64,000 bases of DNA from an uncultured Burkholderiales bacterium. Its GTDB lineage: Bacteria > Pseudomonadota > Gammaproteobacteria > Burkholderiales > Burkholderiaceae_C. A model generated the notes under the pieces. The model ran no database searches. It saw nothing but the letters and a program-made list of their open reading frames with translations, and was not told where the DNA came from. A program made the position numbers and the translations under genes. Of this stretch, positions 18,704-29,019 are shown one piece after another (position 1 is the stretch's first letter; each line of letters opens with the position of its first letter). Where the stretch lies: the NCBI GenBank assembly GCA_903844385.1, contig CAIMTJ010000018.1, positions 124,001 to 188,000 of the forward strand, read 5' to 3'.

Positions 18704-21043
18704 TTATCGCAAGGCCTTGTAAATGGCCTGGGCCAAAACCTCTGAGATGCCCTCCACCCCCATGAGGTCTTGCACGGACGCTTGGGCGACGCCCTTCACG
18801 CCACCAAAGCGCTGGAGCAAGCGGGCGCGTTTTTTCGGACCCACACCGTCGATGTCTTCAATGCTCGACGCCCCCACTCGGGTGCGCGCGCGCTTGGCAC
18901 GCATGCCGGTGATGGCAAAACGGTGGGCCTCATCGCGAATTTGAGCCACCAGCATGAGGGCAGCCGAATCGGCACCGAGATAGATTTTTTCACGCCCGTC
19001 GGCAAACACCAACTCCTCCAAGCCCACGCGGCGACCTTCGCCTTTTTCAACCCCCACCAAGCGGGTGAGGTCCAGCCCCAAGCTCTCAAACACCGCTTTG
19101 GCCACACCCACTTGCCCCTTGCCGCCATCAATGAGGACCAAGTCTGGCATCTTGGCCTCGCCCGAGTTCACGCCTTCGGCCACTTTGCTGTAGCGCCGGG
19201 TCAAAACTTGTCGCATCGCCGCGTAGTCGTCCCCGCCGGTGATGTCCTCGATGTTGTAGCGCCGGTACTCGGCGCCTTGCATTTTGTGGTGATGAAACAC
19301 CACACAAGACGCCTGCGTGGCCTCACCCGAGGTGTGAGAGATATCAAAACACTCGATGCGAAAGCTCTCCAAGTCCTCGACCAAGACATCAAGGGCGTCG
19401 ACCAAGGCGCGGGTTCGCGCTTTTTGCGAGCCCTCTTCGGCCAGGAGTCGGGCGAGTTGAATTTGCGCATTTTGTTGCGCCATCTCGAGCCACACCTTGC
19501 GCTGCTCGCGCGGCTGCCAGACACAGAGAATCTTTTGACCCGATTGCCGCCCCAGCAAATCAATCAACTCCTTTTGCACGGGGTGACTCGTCACCAAGGT
19601 ACTGGGCACGGGCAAGTCCACATAATGTTGCGACAAAAAAGCTTCGAGAACCTCGAGCGCTTCGGCGTCTTCAACGTGCGCGGGGAAATAGGGCCGGTCT
19701 CCCAAATGTCGCCCACCGCGCACCATGGCCAAGTTCACACAGGCGCGCCCACCCTTGATTTCCACGGCCAAGATGTCCGCGTCTTGGTCGCCCACACTCT
19801 CCACCCCTTGCTGGTGCAGCACTTTGGACAAAGCACTGATTTGATTGCGTATCTCAGCGGCTTGCTCGAACTCGAGCACCTGGGCGTGCGAGTTCATGCG
19901 CGACTCCAGTTGCGCCATCACCTCTCGCGTCTCGCCTCGCATCAAGCGTTGGGCATGCTCCACATCGGCCATGTAGTCTTCGACGCGGATGGCCCCCACA
20001 CAAGGGGCGGAGCAGCGCTTGATTTGATAAAGCAAACACGGCCTGGAGCGATGCGCAAACACACTGTCCTCGCAGGTGCGCAACTTGAAGACCTTTTGCA
20101 TGAGCCAAATGGCCTCGCGCACCGCCCACACACTGGGATAAGGTCCAAAGTAGTCGTGCTGCTTGTCCACGGCTCCGCGGTAATACACCACGCGTGGGAT
20201 GTCTTGGGGTCTGGGGTTGTTTTTGAGCACTGCGCTGGGCACCCCTCGTGAAGCGTTCACTTCGCCTGGCGTCACGACTTGGGGGCTCGCGGCTTCATCG
20301 CTCGGTGCCGTCTTCAAGGCTGCAGGCGTGTGCTGAGCGGTCAACTTCGCTCGAGTGATCTTTAAATAGGGATAGCTCTTGTCGTCTCTGAACAAGATGT
20401 TGTATTTGGGCTTCAAGCTCTTGATGAGGTTGTTTTCCAAGATCAAGGCTTCGGCCTCGGAGCGCACCACGGTGGTTTCCATGCGGTGAATTTTGCTCAC
20501 CATGTGACCGATCCGGGTGCCACCATGGTCACGCTGGAAGTAACTGGTCACGCGTTTTTTAAGGCTATTGGCTTTGCCAACATAAAGAATTTGATCTTGC
20601 GCATCAAAGTAGCGGTACACACCAGGCAAGGTTGGCAAGGCGCTCACTTGCTCGAGCAAGCTGTCCGCAAAGCCGCGTTCTGGGCTGGCTGTCGGTTTTG
20701 GCTCGGAGCTCACTGGGGAGCTTTTTGTGGGACTTGAAGGCTCAACACTGCCCAAAGCGATCAAACCATCGGGGCTTGGGCTCTCCAAGGGCTTCTTCAA
20801 ACGCGCTGCATCACGACCCAGCGGCTTGATGGGTGCCCGTGTCTTTGCTCGTGGTCGAGCGGCTTTGCTGGGGACGGGCGAGAGCGCTGAAGGCTCAGTG
20901 GCTTTATTGGATCCGTCTAGGGTTAAAGTGTCTGCGGTGCCAGTGGTGCCAGTGGTGCCAGTGGTGCCAGTGGGGTCTGTGAGCTTATGCATGGTCAAAA
21001 GGCTCAGACCGCGGTTTCGTTGAAATGGTTCTTCATGAGGCAT
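18704..21043 (-). CDS. uvrC: UvrABC system protein C, with N-terminal extension
   Basis: UvrC makes the dual incisions in nucleotide excision repair. The GIY-YIG domain begins about 125 residues in from the chosen start ([20 protein letters not shown]) and contains the [20 protein letters not shown] block. A UVR motif ([11 protein letters not shown] onward), the RNase H-like nuclease part ([24 protein letters not shown]) and C-terminal helix-hairpin-helix motifs ([20 protein letters not shown]) follow. The frame is open to 21220. I chose ATG 21043, which gives 779 residues; ATG 20992 would give 762. Two oddities stand out: a Ser/Pro/Ala/Lys-rich head, and an insertion of about 55 residues inside the GIY-YIG region (from [18 protein letters not shown] to NNPRPQDIP). 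The usual family length is about 610-650. Confidence 0.93.
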   Translation of the reverse strand: MPHEEPFQRNRGLSLLTMHKLTDPTGTTGTTGTTGTADTLTLDGSNKATEPSALSPVPSKAARPRAKTRAPIKPLGRDAARLKKPLESPSPDGLIALGSVEPSSPTKSSPVSSEPKPTASPERGFADSLLEQVSALPTLPGVYRYFDAQDQILYVGKANSLKKRVTSYFQRDHGGTRIGHMVSKIHRMETTVVRSEAEALILENNLIKSLKPKYNILFRDDKSYPYLKITRAKLTAQHTPAALKTAPSDEAASPQVVTPGEVNASRGVPSAVLKNNPRPQDIPRVVYYRGAVDKQHDYFGPYPSVWAVREAIWLMQKVFKLRTCEDSVFAHRSRPCLLYQIKRCSAPCVGAIRVEDYMADVEHAQRLMRGETREVMAQLESRMNSHAQVLEFEQAAEIRNQISALSKVLHQQGVESVGDQDADILAVEIKGGRACVNLAMVRGGRHLGDRPYFPAHVEDAEALEVLEAFLSQHYVDLPVPSTLVTSHPVQKELIDLLGRQSGQKILCVWQPREQRKVWLEMAQQNAQIQLARLLAEEGSQKARTRALVDALDVLVEDLESFRIECFDISHTSGEATQASCVVFHHHKMQGAEYRRYNIEDITGGDDYAAMRQVLTRRYSKVAEGVNSGEAKMPDLVLIDGGKGQVGVAKAVFESLGLDLTRLVGVEKGEGRRVGLEELVFADGREKIYLGADSAALMLVAQIRDEAHRFAITGMRAKRARTRVGASSIEDIDGVGPKKRARLLQRFGGVKGVAQASVQDLMGVEGISEVLAQAIYKALR
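20940..20975. repeat. 9-bp tandem repeat inside the uvrC head
   Basis: Three perfect copies of CCAGTGGTG and a fourth with one change, read on the + strand. On the coding strand they encode a Thr/Gly run (GTTGTTGTTGT) in the variable N-terminal extension of UvrC. The unit is a multiple of three, so copy-number changes would not shift the frame. Confidence 0.85.
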
Positions 21044-21071
21044 GACTATAGCCTGAATCAAGCAAGAAGAG

Positions 21072-22358
21072 GTGCGCCTAAAATCCAATGATCCAGTCTT
21101 GAGCGAGCACACCGCCTTGCCTTTCAAAACCACCCCAAAAAAAGAGCTCAATCCCACCACCGAAGAACGCCGCCCCTCAGGTGTTTGGGTCTGGGACGTG
21201 TTTTGCCGCGTGATCGACAACCATGGCGACTTGGGGGTGTGCTGGCGCTTGTCGCAAGCCCTGGCGTCTCAGGGTCACACCGTGCGGCTCTTCGTGGACC
21301 ACCCCGAGGATTTGAGCTGGATGGCCCCCCACTGGGCCAACCCCCACGGCCACGCACCCACTCTTCATGGCGTGAGCGTGTGGCCTTGGCCAAGCGTCGC
21401 CCAGGACCTCCGAGCCCTGCCTGATCAAGCGCAAGTGGTCATCGAAGCCTTTGGTTGCGACTTACCGCTTGTTTACTTGACCCAACTGGGCGAGCGGCTC
21501 CAACAAGAGCCCCATTCTTGCTGGGCTTGGATCAACGTGGACTACTTGAGCGCCGAGGCCTTTTACCAAGACATCCACCGCATGCCCTCCCCGCAACTCT
21601 TTGGGCCAGCGCTTGGGCTCACGAAGTGGTTTTACCAACCCGGCTTCACGCCCACCAGTGGGGGCTTGCTCAGAGCGCACCGGACAGCGGTTGCCCAGCC
21701 CGAGTGGACCCAAGCCAAGTACACCCCTCCTTCAAAGACAAAGCCTGATACAGAAACTTGGGTTTTGTTTTGTTACGAGCCGCCTGCACTCAAAGAGCTC
21801 TTGCTTCAATTGAGTCTTCGCCCCACACCCGTGCTGCTGCAAATTGCCCCGGGTCGCGCTGCGCGCCACACGCGTCATGTTCTCCAAGCGCTGGGGGTCA
21901 CCACGCAGGCCCATGCCCAGGAGTCTTGTGCTTTGGGCAACTTGACACTCACATTTTTACCCTACCTCGATCAGGCGCAATTTGATCAACTGCTGGCCCT
22001 CAGTACCCTCAATTTTGTGCGTGGCGAGGACTCCTTGGTGCAAGCCATTTGGGCTCAGCACCCCTTCATCTGGCAAATCTACCCCCAAGACGATGGCGCG
22101 CATGGCCCCAAATTGGAGGCGTTTTTACAAACCCTCCAAGCCCCAGAAAGCTTGGCGCAGTTCATGCGGGTGTGGAATGGTTTATCGACAGCGGCATTGC
22201 CCGTGCTGAGCCCAGATCTGCTGCAAGAGTGGCGCGTTTGGAGCGAGACCTATGCCCAAAGAATGCGGGGTATTCCCGATTTGGCCCAAGAATTGGCGCT
22301 TTTCGCCCAACACATCATGGATGGCGCCCAAGAGACGCCTCAACACAAGCGTTCATGA
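21072..22358 (+). CDS. earP: EF-P arginine rhamnosyltransferase EarP
   Basis: EarP transfers rhamnose from dTDP-rhamnose to Arg32 of elongation factor P and so activates it. The 428-residue ORF has the family N-terminus [24 protein letters not shown] after a 35-residue leader. The C-terminal donor-binding motif is [20 protein letters not shown] followed by [19 protein letters not shown]. The start is uncertain: GTG at 21072 opens the frame, but the conserved part only begins near residue 39. It is immediately upstream of efp, its substrate gene. The efp product has Arg at position 32, which agrees with this modification route rather than EpmA lysylation. Confidence 0.93.
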   Translation: MRLKSNDPVLSEHTALPFKTTPKKELNPTTEERRPSGVWVWDVFCRVIDNHGDLGVCWRLSQALASQGHTVRLFVDHPEDLSWMAPHWANPHGHAPTLHGVSVWPWPSVAQDLRALPDQAQVVIEAFGCDLPLVYLTQLGERLQQEPHSCWAWINVDYLSAEAFYQDIHRMPSPQLFGPALGLTKWFYQPGFTPTSGGLLRAHRTAVAQPEWTQAKYTPPSKTKPDTETWVLFCYEPPALKELLLQLSLRPTPVLLQIAPGRAARHTRHVLQALGVTTQAHAQESCALGNLTLTFLPYLDQAQFDQLLALSTLNFVRGEDSLVQAIWAQHPFIWQIYPQDDGAHGPKLEAFLQTLQAPESLAQFMRVWNGLSTAALPVLSPDLLQEWRVWSETYAQRMRGIPDLAQELALFAQHIMDGAQETPQHKRS

Positions 22359-22436
22359 TAAAATTCAAGGCTTCACTTGAAGACTGGCTCTCAAGTTCGT
22401 CCAACCACTTCTTTGGTCATCAAAGCCTCACTTATT

Positions 22437-22991
22437 ATGAAAATAGCTCAAGAAATTCGCGCTGGTAACGTCATCATGCACGGCAAAGACCCCATGGTCG
22501 TATTGAAATCTGAATATGCCCGTGGCGGCAGAAACGCAGCCACCGTGCGCATGAAACTCAAGAGCTTGCTCAACAACTTCGGCACCGAGGTGGTCTTCAA
22601 AGCCGATGACAAAATGGATCAGGTCATTTTGGACAAAAAAGACTGCACCTATTCTTATTTTGCCGACCCCATGTACGTGTGGATGGACCCCGAGTACAAC
22701 CAGTACGAAGTCGAAGCCGAGAACATGGGTGACTCGCTCAACTACTTGGAAGACGGCATGACCGCTGAAGTGGTGTTTTATGACGGTAAAGCCATCTCTG
22801 TGGAATTGCCCACCTCTGTGGAGCGCGAAGTCACCTGGACCGAGCCCGCCGTTAAAGGCGACACCTCTGGCAAGGTCTTGAAACCCGCCAAGATTTCCAC
22901 TGGCTATGAAATCCCCGTGCCGATCTTCGTGGCTCAAGGCGACCGCATCGAAATCGACACCCGCACCAACGAATACCGCCGCCGCGTTTGA
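22437..22991 (+). CDS. efp: Elongation factor P (Arg32 type)
   Basis: EF-P relieves ribosome stalling at polyproline stretches. The 184-residue product starts at ATG 22437 ([19 protein letters not shown]), although the frame is open to 22377. The tip loop of domain I is [17 protein letters not shown] with the modified residue R32, matching the upstream rhamnosyltransferase gene earP. Domains II and III follow with [19 protein letters not shown] and the signature [18 protein letters not shown]. The protein ends in [16 protein letters not shown]. No clear Shine-Dalgarno is seen. earP and efp are probably one transcription unit. Confidence 0.96.
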   Translation: MKIAQEIRAGNVIMHGKDPMVVLKSEYARGGRNAATVRMKLKSLLNNFGTEVVFKADDKMDQVILDKKDCTYSYFADPMYVWMDPEYNQYEVEAENMGDSLNYLEDGMTAEVVFYDGKAISVELPTSVEREVTWTEPAVKGDTSGKVLKPAKISTGYEIPVPIFVAQGDRIEIDTRTNEYRRRV

Positions 22992-23124
22992 ACCTCCAGC
23001 CAGAGTTCAAGTGGCCGCGCTCGACAAGAGATCTGGCCAGGCGTGTTTTCTGGCGCCAACAGGCCCTTCAGTGCCTGCCCACTGATGCACTGCTGCGGCC
23101 CTTCTTTTAAGAAAAGCTTTTGCA

Positions 23125-24003
23125 ATGAATGACAAAATTGGCCAACACAGCTTTGAGCTTCTCAAAGACTGGCAAGCTTTGGAAGACGCCAAGGTGCTGG
23201 AGAACTTGGCGCCTGAGGCCAACCGATTGGCCTTTGCCGACCCCGAATTCTTGACTCGGCGCGAGACGCGCGGCATTCGCATTCAGCTCGAGCTGCTCAA
23301 ACCCGACCTCGATCAAAGCCAAATGGGCATCGAAAACACGGTGGTGATCTTTGGTTCGGCTCGGTTCACGAGTTTAGACCAAGCGCAGGACAACTTGAAG
23401 TCGGCCGAGATGGGCGGCGATGTCAACACGATTCGACGCGCCAAAGCGATCGTCAAAAACTCGATTTACTACGATCAAGCCCGCCAGCTCGGCCGTTTGA
23501 TTTCCGAAGAAAGCAAAGCCTTGGCACCCAAGGACCGCTTGTATGTCTGCACCGGGGGTGGCCCAGGCATCATGGAAGCGGCCAACCGAGGCGCCCACGA
23601 TGTGGGTGTGAAAAACGTCGGTCTTGGCATTGTGTTGCCCTTTGAACAACAAGCCAATCCTTATATCACGCAGAACTTGAGTTTTCGCTTTCACTACTTT
23701 GCGCTCAGAAAAATGCATTTCATGATGCGCGCCAAGGCCTTGGTGGCGTTTCCGGGTGGCTACGGCACCATGGATGAGCTGTTTGAAACCCTCACCTTGG
23801 TGCAGTGTAAAAAATCCAAGCCTGTGCCCATCATTTTGTTCGGCTCGAACTACTGGAAGCGGGTGTTTCACCCCGAGGTTTTACTCGAAGAAGGCGCCAT
23901 TGGCGAGGATGACTTGAAGCTGTTTCACCACGTGGACTCGGTGCAAGAGGCGTGGCGAATCATCCAAGATTTTTATCCGCTCGCAGCCCCCAAGCCAGCC
24001 TAG
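23125..24003 (+). CDS. LOG-family (lysine-decarboxylase-like fold) protein
   Basis: The 292-residue product belongs to the LOG/TIGR00730 Rossmann-fold family, which includes cytokinin riboside 5'-monophosphate phosphoribohydrolases and nucleotide 5'-monophosphate nucleosidases. The domain begins at VVIFGSARFTSLD, contains CTGGGPGIMEAANRGA, and has the hallmark PGGYGTMDELFETLTLVQ, whose PGGxGTxxE binds the substrate phosphate. A helical N-terminal segment of about 70 residues precedes it, as in the larger members. The actual substrate cannot be told from sequence. Its 3' end overlaps the convergent MFS gene by 44 bp. Confidence 0.88.
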   Translation: MNDKIGQHSFELLKDWQALEDAKVLENLAPEANRLAFADPEFLTRRETRGIRIQLELLKPDLDQSQMGIENTVVIFGSARFTSLDQAQDNLKSAEMGGDVNTIRRAKAIVKNSIYYDQARQLGRLISEESKALAPKDRLYVCTGGGPGIMEAANRGAHDVGVKNVGLGIVLPFEQQANPYITQNLSFRFHYFALRKMHFMMRAKALVAFPGGYGTMDELFETLTLVQCKKSKPVPIILFGSNYWKRVFHPEVLLEEGAIGEDDLKLFHHVDSVQEAWRIIQDFYPLAAPKPA

Positions 24004-25111
24004 AGCCCGTTGTCACGACGGCGCTCACGCACCAAAAAAGACCACTCACCCCAATGGTGGCACCGGCCAGACCAAACAGCATGGGCATGCAAACACTGGA
24101 AGCGTTCACCATCATCAAGCGCACACCCAGCGCCTCGCCTTGACGCTTGGGTGGCGTGATTTGGTGCATGGTGCTCATGAGCATGGGCTGCACACACCCC
24201 AAAAACACCCCCAAGGCCACCGAGCACACCCCCATGGCCCACGCCGAGGACACCAGGGGGTAGATCCCCATCACGACACCCGTCATGAGCATGGCCATGG
24301 TCATGATTTGCCACTCGGTGAGTTTTTGCGCGATGAGCGGTAGCACCGTTCGGATGAGGGCTGCAGCGATGGCAAACGCGCCCATGATGGTGCCAATGGC
24401 CGAGGCACTGATGCCTCTCTCATGCCCGAGCAAAGGCACGACAAAGGTGTGCACATCCCAAGACGAGGACATGAACCAGTTCACCCAGAGCAGCCGCCTG
24501 AGCATGGGGATCTTGAGCAAATCCCAAGCCCTTTGACCCTCAGGCACGGTCTCGGGCTCGATGGGCTCATGGCGCACTTGAGTGCGAATGCCAAGCCAGG
24601 CGAACAACGGGATCACGGTTAAAAAGACAAAGGCCGAGGTGAATCCCGAGTGGTCAATCAACAAGCCCACACTAAAGGGGCCAATGAAATTGGATATCGC
24701 CGGTCCAATGGAGAGCCAACTGAACGCGAGTTTGAGCTCATCGTGGTCCCGGGTCATGCGCCCGACGTGACGCTGCAGTGCAATGGTGGTGATCCCAGTG
24801 CACCCCCCGGTCAAGAGAGCGGCCAAGCACAGCACCGGATAGTTTGGAAAAAACACCGCCAAGCCAGCCCCCAAAGAGGCCATGGCGACACCGAACGCAA
24901 TGAGGGGCTTCATGCCATGGCGGTCCGCAAAACGGCCTGCTGGCAAGGCCAAAAAAATCTGGGAGAGGGAGAAAAACGCCAGCATCACCCCCACTTGAGC
25001 CGCGCCGTATCCGAGCCTCAAGGCCAGCAAGGGGGCGGCCAGTCGCAACCCCGTCATGCAAGAGTGCAAACAAATCTGAGACGCAATCAAGCGCGCGAGT
25101 TGGCGCTTCAT
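23960..25111 (-). CDS. MFS transporter
   Basis: The 383-residue product is a major-facilitator membrane protein with about 11-12 hydrophobic segments. The loop 2-3 motif is GRFADRHGMKPLIAFG, and a central cytoplasmic loop holds RTQVRHEPIEPETVPEG. The second half starts with WFMSSSWDVHTFVVPLLGHERG. The substrate is unknown; the architecture resembles drug/sugar efflux-type MFS members. Its stop lies inside the end of the LOG gene on the other strand. Its start overlaps the rmuC stop by 4 bp, so it is translationally coupled in the chain hydroxyacid dehydrogenase-rmuC-MFS. Confidence 0.88.
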   Translation of the reverse strand: MKRQLARLIASQICLHSCMTGLRLAAPLLALRLGYGAAQVGVMLAFFSLSQIFLALPAGRFADRHGMKPLIAFGVAMASLGAGLAVFFPNYPVLCLAALLTGGCTGITTIALQRHVGRMTRDHDELKLAFSWLSIGPAISNFIGPFSVGLLIDHSGFTSAFVFLTVIPLFAWLGIRTQVRHEPIEPETVPEGQRAWDLLKIPMLRRLLWVNWFMSSSWDVHTFVVPLLGHERGISASAIGTIMGAFAIAAALIRTVLPLIAQKLTEWQIMTMAMLMTGVVMGIYPLVSSAWAMGVCSVALGVFLGCVQPMLMSTMHQITPPKRQGEALGVRLMMVNASSVCMPMLFGLAGATIGVSGLFWCVSAVVTTGSRLAWGLRADKNLG

Positions 25112-26430
25112 TCGTCCGCACCTGGAGCGTTGAGCTCATCCTGGGCGGCCACAGCGCTCAAATGGGGCAACAAACCCAAGGCTTCGCTCTCACTCACACT
25201 CTCCACATCTTTTAAAGCGCGTCGCATCTGCCTGCCACGGGTGTCGGCTTTGTCCAAGGTGTCGGCCGCTTTTTGCACCTGCTCTCTTACCTTGGCCACC
25301 CACTCGCCATAGCGCTCGAACTCGGTTTTGACCGCCCCCAAGACGCGCCAAACCTGGGAGGCCTGCTCCTCCAGCGCCAACGTGCGAAAGCCCATTTGAA
25401 GGCTGTTGAGCATGGCCAAAAGCGTGGTGGGCCCGGCCAAGGTCACGCGGTAATCGCGCTGCAAGCTGTCCATGAGGCCAGGACGCCTCAAGACTTCGGC
25501 ATACAAGCCCTCCACGGGTAAGAAAAGAATGGCGAAATCGGTGGTCTGAGGTGGGCACAAATAGTTCTCGGCAATGCTCTTGGCTTCGGTCTTGATGCGG
25601 CTCTCCAAGGCCTTGGCCGCCGCCTCTGCCGCACTGGCGTCGGCTTGGTCTCGCGCATCAAGCAGCCGCTCATAATCGTCCCTTGGAAACTTCGCATCGA
25701 TGGGCAACCACACGGTCTCGCCCTCGAGCCCACGGCCTGGAAACTTGATGGCAAAGTCCACCCGCTGGTTACTCCGGGGGCGAGTTTCCACTTGTTTACC
25801 GTATTGCTCGGGGGTCAAGACTTGCTCGAGCAAAGACTCCAACTGGGCCTCGCCAAAGATGCCTCTGGACTTGACGTTGGTGAGCACGCGCTGCAAGTCC
25901 CCCACCCCTTGCGCCAAGGTTTGCATGTGCCCCAGGCCCTGGTGGACTTGCTCGAGGCGCTCGGCGACTTGTTTAAAGCTCTCGCCCAAACGCTTCTCCA
26001 AGGTCGACTGCAGCTTTTCGTCCACGGTGTGGCGCATCTCATCGAGCTTTTGGGCATTGCTCGCCAAGAGTTGCTGCAGTTGAGCATCCAAGGTCTGGCG
26101 AACCTCAAAGAGGCGCTGCGAGTTGCTCTCGCTCAAGGCGTGCACTTGGGTGCTCAAGGAGTCACTCAAACCTTTTTGCAAGACCCCCATTTGCTCGGCT
26201 TGGCTGGTTTGGAACTGGCTCAAGCTTTGCTGCATTTCCATGCGCGACTCGCGCGACGAGTCAGAGACCTCGCGTCTCATATCGCGCTCAAACTTGTCGA
26301 GTTTTTCTTGCAGTTGCTTGAACTGCACCATGAGCTCGGTGTTCTCTGGCGCCCTTGGGCGGCGCAACATTGAAAATGCAAACACCATCAACACCACGAT
26401 GACGACCAGGGCTAGGGAGCCGTCCATCAC
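25108..26430 (-). CDS. rmuC: DNA recombination protein RmuC
   Basis: RmuC limits recombination at inverted repeats and is thought to be a membrane-tethered nuclease. The 440-residue product has an N-terminal membrane helix (residues 7-22) and a long coiled-coil segment to about residue 185. The conserved RmuC domain then runs on: NVKSRGIFGEAQLESLLEQ, VDFAIKFPGRGLEGETVWLP, IDAKFPRDDYERLL, and FAILFLPVEGLYAEVL. The D-A-K in IDAKFP fits a PD-(D/E)xK-type active site. Its ends overlap both neighbours by 4 bp, which indicates an operon. Confidence 0.93.
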   Translation of the reverse strand: MMDGSLALVVIVVLMVFAFSMLRRPRAPENTELMVQFKQLQEKLDKFERDMRREVSDSSRESRMEMQQSLSQFQTSQAEQMGVLQKGLSDSLSTQVHALSESNSQRLFEVRQTLDAQLQQLLASNAQKLDEMRHTVDEKLQSTLEKRLGESFKQVAERLEQVHQGLGHMQTLAQGVGDLQRVLTNVKSRGIFGEAQLESLLEQVLTPEQYGKQVETRPRSNQRVDFAIKFPGRGLEGETVWLPIDAKFPRDDYERLLDARDQADASAAEAAAKALESRIKTEAKSIAENYLCPPQTTDFAILFLPVEGLYAEVLRRPGLMDSLQRDYRVTLAGPTTLLAMLNSLQMGFRTLALEEQASQVWRVLGAVKTEFERYGEWVAKVREQVQKAADTLDKADTRGRQMRRALKDVESVSESEALGLLPHLSAVAAQDELNAPGADE

Positions 26431-27422
26431 TCACCCACTCGCTTCAAGGCCGCCGCATTGAGCGGGGTTTTGGCTGAGCCCTTCAAAAAATAATCGATCA
26501 AATTGTCCGCCGCCAAGTTGGCCATGGCAAGCCGGGTCTTGAGGCTGGAGCTGGCCGTGTGCGGGGTCATCACCATGCGCTGCTGCGCCAAGAGTCTGGG
26601 GTTGACGCTGGGTTCGTTTTCAAAGACATCGAGTGCGGCACCGCCCAAATGGCCACGCTCCAAGGCATCGGCCAAGGCGTCTTCATCCACCAACCCACCG
26701 CGCGCGATGTTGATGAGGTGGCTGCCGGGCTTCATGCGAGCGATTTCTGCCTGCCCAATGGTGTGGTGCATCTCAGGACTGTAGGGCAGCACGAGCATCA
26801 CATGGTCAGAGCGTTCAAGCAACTCATGGCGAGAAACAAAACTCGCCCCCAAGGCCCGCTCAGTCTCAGCGGGCAAAGGGCTTCGGTTGTTGTAGAGCAC
26901 TTGCATATCAAAACCGTGATGCGCGCGCCGGGCCACGGCTTGGCCGATACGCCCCATGCCCAAAATGCCCAAGGTCGAGCCATGGACCTCGGCGCCGGCA
27001 AAAAAATCGTAGCGCCAAGCCCTCCACAGGCCTGCACGCAAATACTGCTCACTCTCGGTGATTCGGCGAGCACAAGCCATCAACAAGGCAAACCCCATGT
27101 CTGCCGTCGTTTGGGTGAGCACATCCGGCGTATTGGTGGCCAAGACCCCCAAGGCGGTGAGTTCAGCAAGATTGAAATTGTTGTAGCCCACCGCCATATT
27201 GGCCGCCACTTTGAGTCGGGTGTTGCCGGCAAGAACTTGGGCGTTGAGCGTATCGGCCATGGTGGTGAGCACCCCATCACAGTGGCGCAAACTCGCCGCC
27301 CAGGCCTGAGCCTCCCAGGGCTTACCCTCTTGGTTATCCACGACAGTGAAGTGCTGGCGCAGCCGCTCCAAGACCTCAGGGAAGATGGGACGGGCAACCG
27401 CAACGGTGATGGACATGGACAC
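26427..27422 (-). CDS. D-2-hydroxyacid dehydrogenase (glyoxylate/hydroxypyruvate reductase type)
   Basis: The 331-residue product reduces or oxidises a D-2-hydroxyacid with NAD(P)H. It has the NAD-binding GSTLGILGMGRIGQAVARRA, the signature HLINIARGGLVDEDALADAL with the catalytic Arg region, and AALDVFENEPSVNPRLL carrying the catalytic Glu. TPHTASSSLKTR holds the catalytic His. The substrate-domain wording ANMAVGYNNFNLAELTALGV and TADMGFALLMACARRI is closest to glyoxylate reductases. It heads the leftward chain with rmuC and the MFS gene (4-bp overlaps). The exact substrate is inferred only from family resemblance. Confidence 0.88.
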   Translation of the reverse strand: MSMSITVAVARPIFPEVLERLRQHFTVVDNQEGKPWEAQAWAASLRHCDGVLTTMADTLNAQVLAGNTRLKVAANMAVGYNNFNLAELTALGVLATNTPDVLTQTTADMGFALLMACARRITESEQYLRAGLWRAWRYDFFAGAEVHGSTLGILGMGRIGQAVARRAHHGFDMQVLYNNRSPLPAETERALGASFVSRHELLERSDHVMLVLPYSPEMHHTIGQAEIARMKPGSHLINIARGGLVDEDALADALERGHLGGAALDVFENEPSVNPRLLAQQRMVMTPHTASSSLKTRLAMANLAADNLIDYFLKGSAKTPLNAAALKRVGE

Positions 27423-27498
27423 GAGACAACCTTGAAACAGTGATGGACCCAGCTAGCCAAACCGAGCCCTGGGGACAAGCAAAGCACGCGAGCGCGCT

Positions 27499-29019
27499 CT
27501 ACGTTCGCGAGAGCACCCCAACAAACGCTGCACCAGCGATATAGGCCAGAAGTACACGAGCGCTGAAATGCAAGACATACCAGTTGAATTTTAAGCCCAC
27601 TTGCCCCATCGCGACCAAACCGGCTGCCGAGCCCACAATCAAGAGCGACCCCCCCGTGCCCGCGCAGTAAGACAACAACACCCACAGCGAGTCGTCTTTG
27701 GGAAAGACCCTGGGGTCAAACATCTGCATGCCCGCGCTCACCAAGGGGATGTTGTCGACCACGGCGCTCAACAGCCCCAAGGCCCAGACGGTATTCCAAG
27801 GTCCGTGTAAAAGCTCTTGCAAGCGGTGCGCCCAGTCGCCCAAGAGGCCCGTCTGCCCGAGAGCCTCCATGCACATCAAAATGGCCCCAATGAAACACAC
27901 CGAGGCGAGGTCGATTTGAGCGAGGTGTCGCAGCATCTGCCCCATTGCCGCTGTCCTTGGCAAGGGCTGCGCGAGGTGTAAGACGGGGGAGACGCCAACA
28001 CACAAGAAGGCCAGCACCCCAAGCGCACAAACAGCAGGCGTCGCATCGCTCAGCCACGTGAGCCCTGGAATCGACACCATGGCCGCAAGACCTAGGCCAA
28101 AGACCCACAAACTCTGCGCACTCTCCACTGGGGAGGGGGTGAGCCCCTCGGGGCTTGCCGCTTTCAAGGCTTGCGCTTGACATGGAGCGCTCGATGGCGC
28201 CCACGTTGTGGGCAGACCCCACAGCAGCATCAGCAGCACGATGGCGCAATGCAGCACAGAGGGCCAAAACGCCTGAGTCAACAAAGCGTAGGCGCTCACC
28301 TTTTGTCCCAGCCACAGCATGGTGCTCGTGACGTCGCCCAGGGGTGACCACACGCCACCGGCGTTGGCCGCCACCACCACCATGCCTGCAAAACGCCAAC
28401 GCATGTCACCCTCGGGCAAGCGGCCTTTGATCAAGGTGAGCATGAGCAAACAAGTCGTCATGTTGTCCAAGATGGCGCTCAGAAAAAAACTCAACACGCT
28501 CACCCCCAGCAAAAAAACGCGCGGATGAGGAGACCACAGCGCTTGCAGTACCCGAGAAAAACCACCCTCGTGGCTCATCCATTGCACCACCCCCATCACC
28601 GCCAGCAAAAACAGCAGCAGTCCGCCCACTCGCTCAGACGACTGGGCCAGTGTCGCGACAAAAAACTCACTCCAATGCCACTGGTGGGCGAGCACCAGCA
28701 GCATGGCGACGGCGCCCCAGCTTGCCAACCAGGCTCTCGAGATGGCCAAGAGGTCTTCCAACACCACCGCCACATAGGTCAGCACAAAAAGCGCGGCCAA
28801 GACCCAGCACGCGCTGAGCGTGAGAGCGTTCGCTGGCAAAGCGCCGAGACTTTGCCAGGCCCCTGAGGGGGTCTGCGGCAAGGTGTCCCAGGCGCCCACC
28901 AGTAAGAAGACCACCATCCCAGCGAAAAGCACTCGCAAGGAGGCTGTTGCTCGATGGATTGGGGCTTGATCGATGGATTCGCTCTTTGGGTCCTGAGTCC
29001 TCACGGGTCCCCAACTCAC
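27499..29019 (-). CDS. nhaD: NhaD-type Na+/H+ antiporter
   Basis: The 506-residue product is an integral membrane protein with about a dozen hydrophobic segments, of the ion-transporter superfamily NhaD branch. Diagnostic stretches are [53 protein letters not shown] and [18 protein letters not shown], and near the end [18 protein letters not shown]. The paired DN(M/I)T/P motifs in the two half-repeats are the likely ion-binding sites. Such antiporters export Na+ or Li+ at alkaline pH. The first 35 residues are soluble. Its start overlaps the pncB stop by 4 bp, so they are co-transcribed, although no functional link is evident. Confidence 0.88.
   Translation of the reverse strand: MSWGPVRTQDPKSESIDQAPIHRATASLRVLFAGMVVFLLVGAWDTLPQTPSGAWQSLGALPANALTLSACWVLAALFVLTYVAVVLEDLLAISRAWLASWGAVAMLLVLAHQWHWSEFFVATLAQSSERVGGLLLFLLAVMGVVQWMSHEGGFSRVLQALWSPHPRVFLLGVSVLSFFLSAILDNMTTCLLMLTLIKGRLPEGDMRWRFAGMVVVAANAGGVWSPLGDVTSTMLWLGQKVSAYALLTQAFWPSVLHCAIVLLMLLWGLPTTWAPSSAPCQAQALKAASPEGLTPSPVESAQSLWVFGLGLAAMVSIPGLTWLSDATPAVCALGVLAFLCVGVSPVLHLAQPLPRTAAMGQMLRHLAQIDLASVCFIGAILMCMEALGQTGLLGDWAHRLQELLHGPWNTVWALGLLSAVVDNIPLVSAGMQMFDPRVFPKDDSLWVLLSYCAGTGGSLLIVGSAAGLVAMGQVGLKFNWYVLHFSARVLLAYIAGAAFVGVLSRT

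Noticed and set aside
18770-20251. Rightward 493-codon frame opposite uvrC
   Set aside because: The conserved UvrC motifs lie on the other strand; the frame is His/Gln/Leu-rich shadow sequence.
20940-20975. Possible CRISPR or phase-variation switch
   Set aside because: The 9-bp units are coding and keep the frame; no spacers are present and a copy change cannot switch the gene off.
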